From Planctomycetes bacterium UBA1662 (GTDB lineage Bacteria > Planctomycetota > UBA8108), in NCBI GenBank assembly GCA_002320775.1, contig DCKY01000253.1, forward strand, positions 1 through 7,011: a stretch of 7,011 bases of DNA. The letters run 5' to 3'. Position numbers and translations under genes: made by a program. Positions 6,738 through 7,011 of the stretch are shown one piece after another (position 1 is the first letter of the stretch; each line of letters opens with the position of its first letter). Under the pieces are notes generated by a model. It searched no databases and was not told the origin of the DNA. It was given only the letters and a program-made list of their open reading frames with translations.

Positions 6738-7011
6738 TTACTCCGCCGACTTGACGATCCCGATCACGCCCTGTGAAATCCTCGCGCCGGCGTTGCCGGT
6801 CGGCTGACCGCCATCGTCAACCTTCGCGTGAATGATCACTCCTCGGCCGACCACCGGGTTGTGCAGACCGGCCACCGAGATGTTCTTGGCGACAATCGTG
6901 TAGCTGGCCGCGCCGTTGGCATCGGCCTTGAGGTTACCGAGATCGCCGGCGTGGCGCTGAGCCTTTGCCGGGAGACCATGATCGTGCCCTTCGGGGTTGT
7001 AATGACCGCCG
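6738..7011 (-). CDS. Cu/Zn superoxide dismutase-like protein, C-terminal part (5' end beyond window)
   Basis: The last 90 codons are present, ending in TAA (TTA at 6738-6740 on the + strand); the start lies to the right of base 7011. The reverse-strand translation contains GGHYNPEGHDHGLP, RHAGDLGN, IIHAKVDDGG and TGNAGARISQGVIGI. These match the metal-site and active-site segments of Cu/Zn superoxide dismutase, which converts superoxide to hydrogen peroxide and oxygen. Equivalents of human SOD1 His63, His71, His80, Asp83, His120 and Arg143 are all present, so the zinc site, bridging His and guiding Arg appear intact. The HxH copper ligands would be off the window. The usual disulfide Cys (human Cys146, in ACGVIGI) is replaced by Gln. 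Bacterial members are normally exported, but the signal peptide is not visible here. The gene faces the efflux operon and a functional link to it is not implied. Confidence 0.93.
   Translation of the reverse strand, partial: GGHYNPEGHDHGLPAKAQRHAGDLGNLKADANGAASYTIVAKNISVAGLHNPVVGRGVIIHAKVDDGGQPTGNAGARISQGVIGIVKSAE

Noticed and set aside
6731..6744. GGAG/CTCC hairpin near the permease stop as a terminator
   Set aside because: It has a four-base stem with a five-base loop, no T-run, and overlaps the sod stop codon. It is too weak to call.

Overview
The window is GC-rich and coding-dense. It looks like the chromosome of a Gram-negative bacterium, because it encodes a complete three-part envelope-spanning efflux pump (inner-membrane RND transporter, periplasmic adaptor, outer-membrane factor). 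The phylum cannot be fixed from the sequence. The divergent RND protein and the style of the SodC-like protein would fit the PVC group (Verrucomicrobiota/Planctomycetota) or a delta-type proteobacterium, but this is only a guess.

Layout: bases 1-115 are a short, partly AT-rich regulatory region. It ends in a perfect inverted repeat (91-112) placed 3 bases before the first start codon. Then come four genes on the + strand in one tight operon. They are a PsrA-like TetR-family repressor (116-790), a NodT-family outer-membrane efflux lipoprotein (787-2241), an RND periplasmic adaptor (2238-3458) and an RND permease (3464-6718). The first two junctions are ATGA stop/start overlaps and the third gap is 5 bases, so the genes are probably cotranscribed and translationally coupled. 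On the - strand, ending only 19 bases from the permease stop, is the C-terminal part of a Cu/Zn superoxide dismutase-like protein (6738-7011). Its start lies beyond the right edge.

How it works together: the repressor probably binds the palindrome that overlaps its own promoter/start region and so controls itself and the pump. When it binds its ligand, the operon is released and the pump exports a substrate that cannot be named from sequence. Both the repressor's recognition helix and the operator half-sites (CAAAC...GTTTG) resemble those of Pseudomonas PsrA, a fatty-acid-responsive regulator. A lipid-like or amphipathic inducer is therefore a reasonable but untested guess.

I found no mobile element, CRISPR array, RNA gene or new type of system. 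The points worth a second look are the operator/recognition-helix match, the start codon without a Shine-Dalgarno sequence, a non-canonical proton-relay residue in the permease, and the loss of the usual disulfide cysteine in the SodC-like protein.
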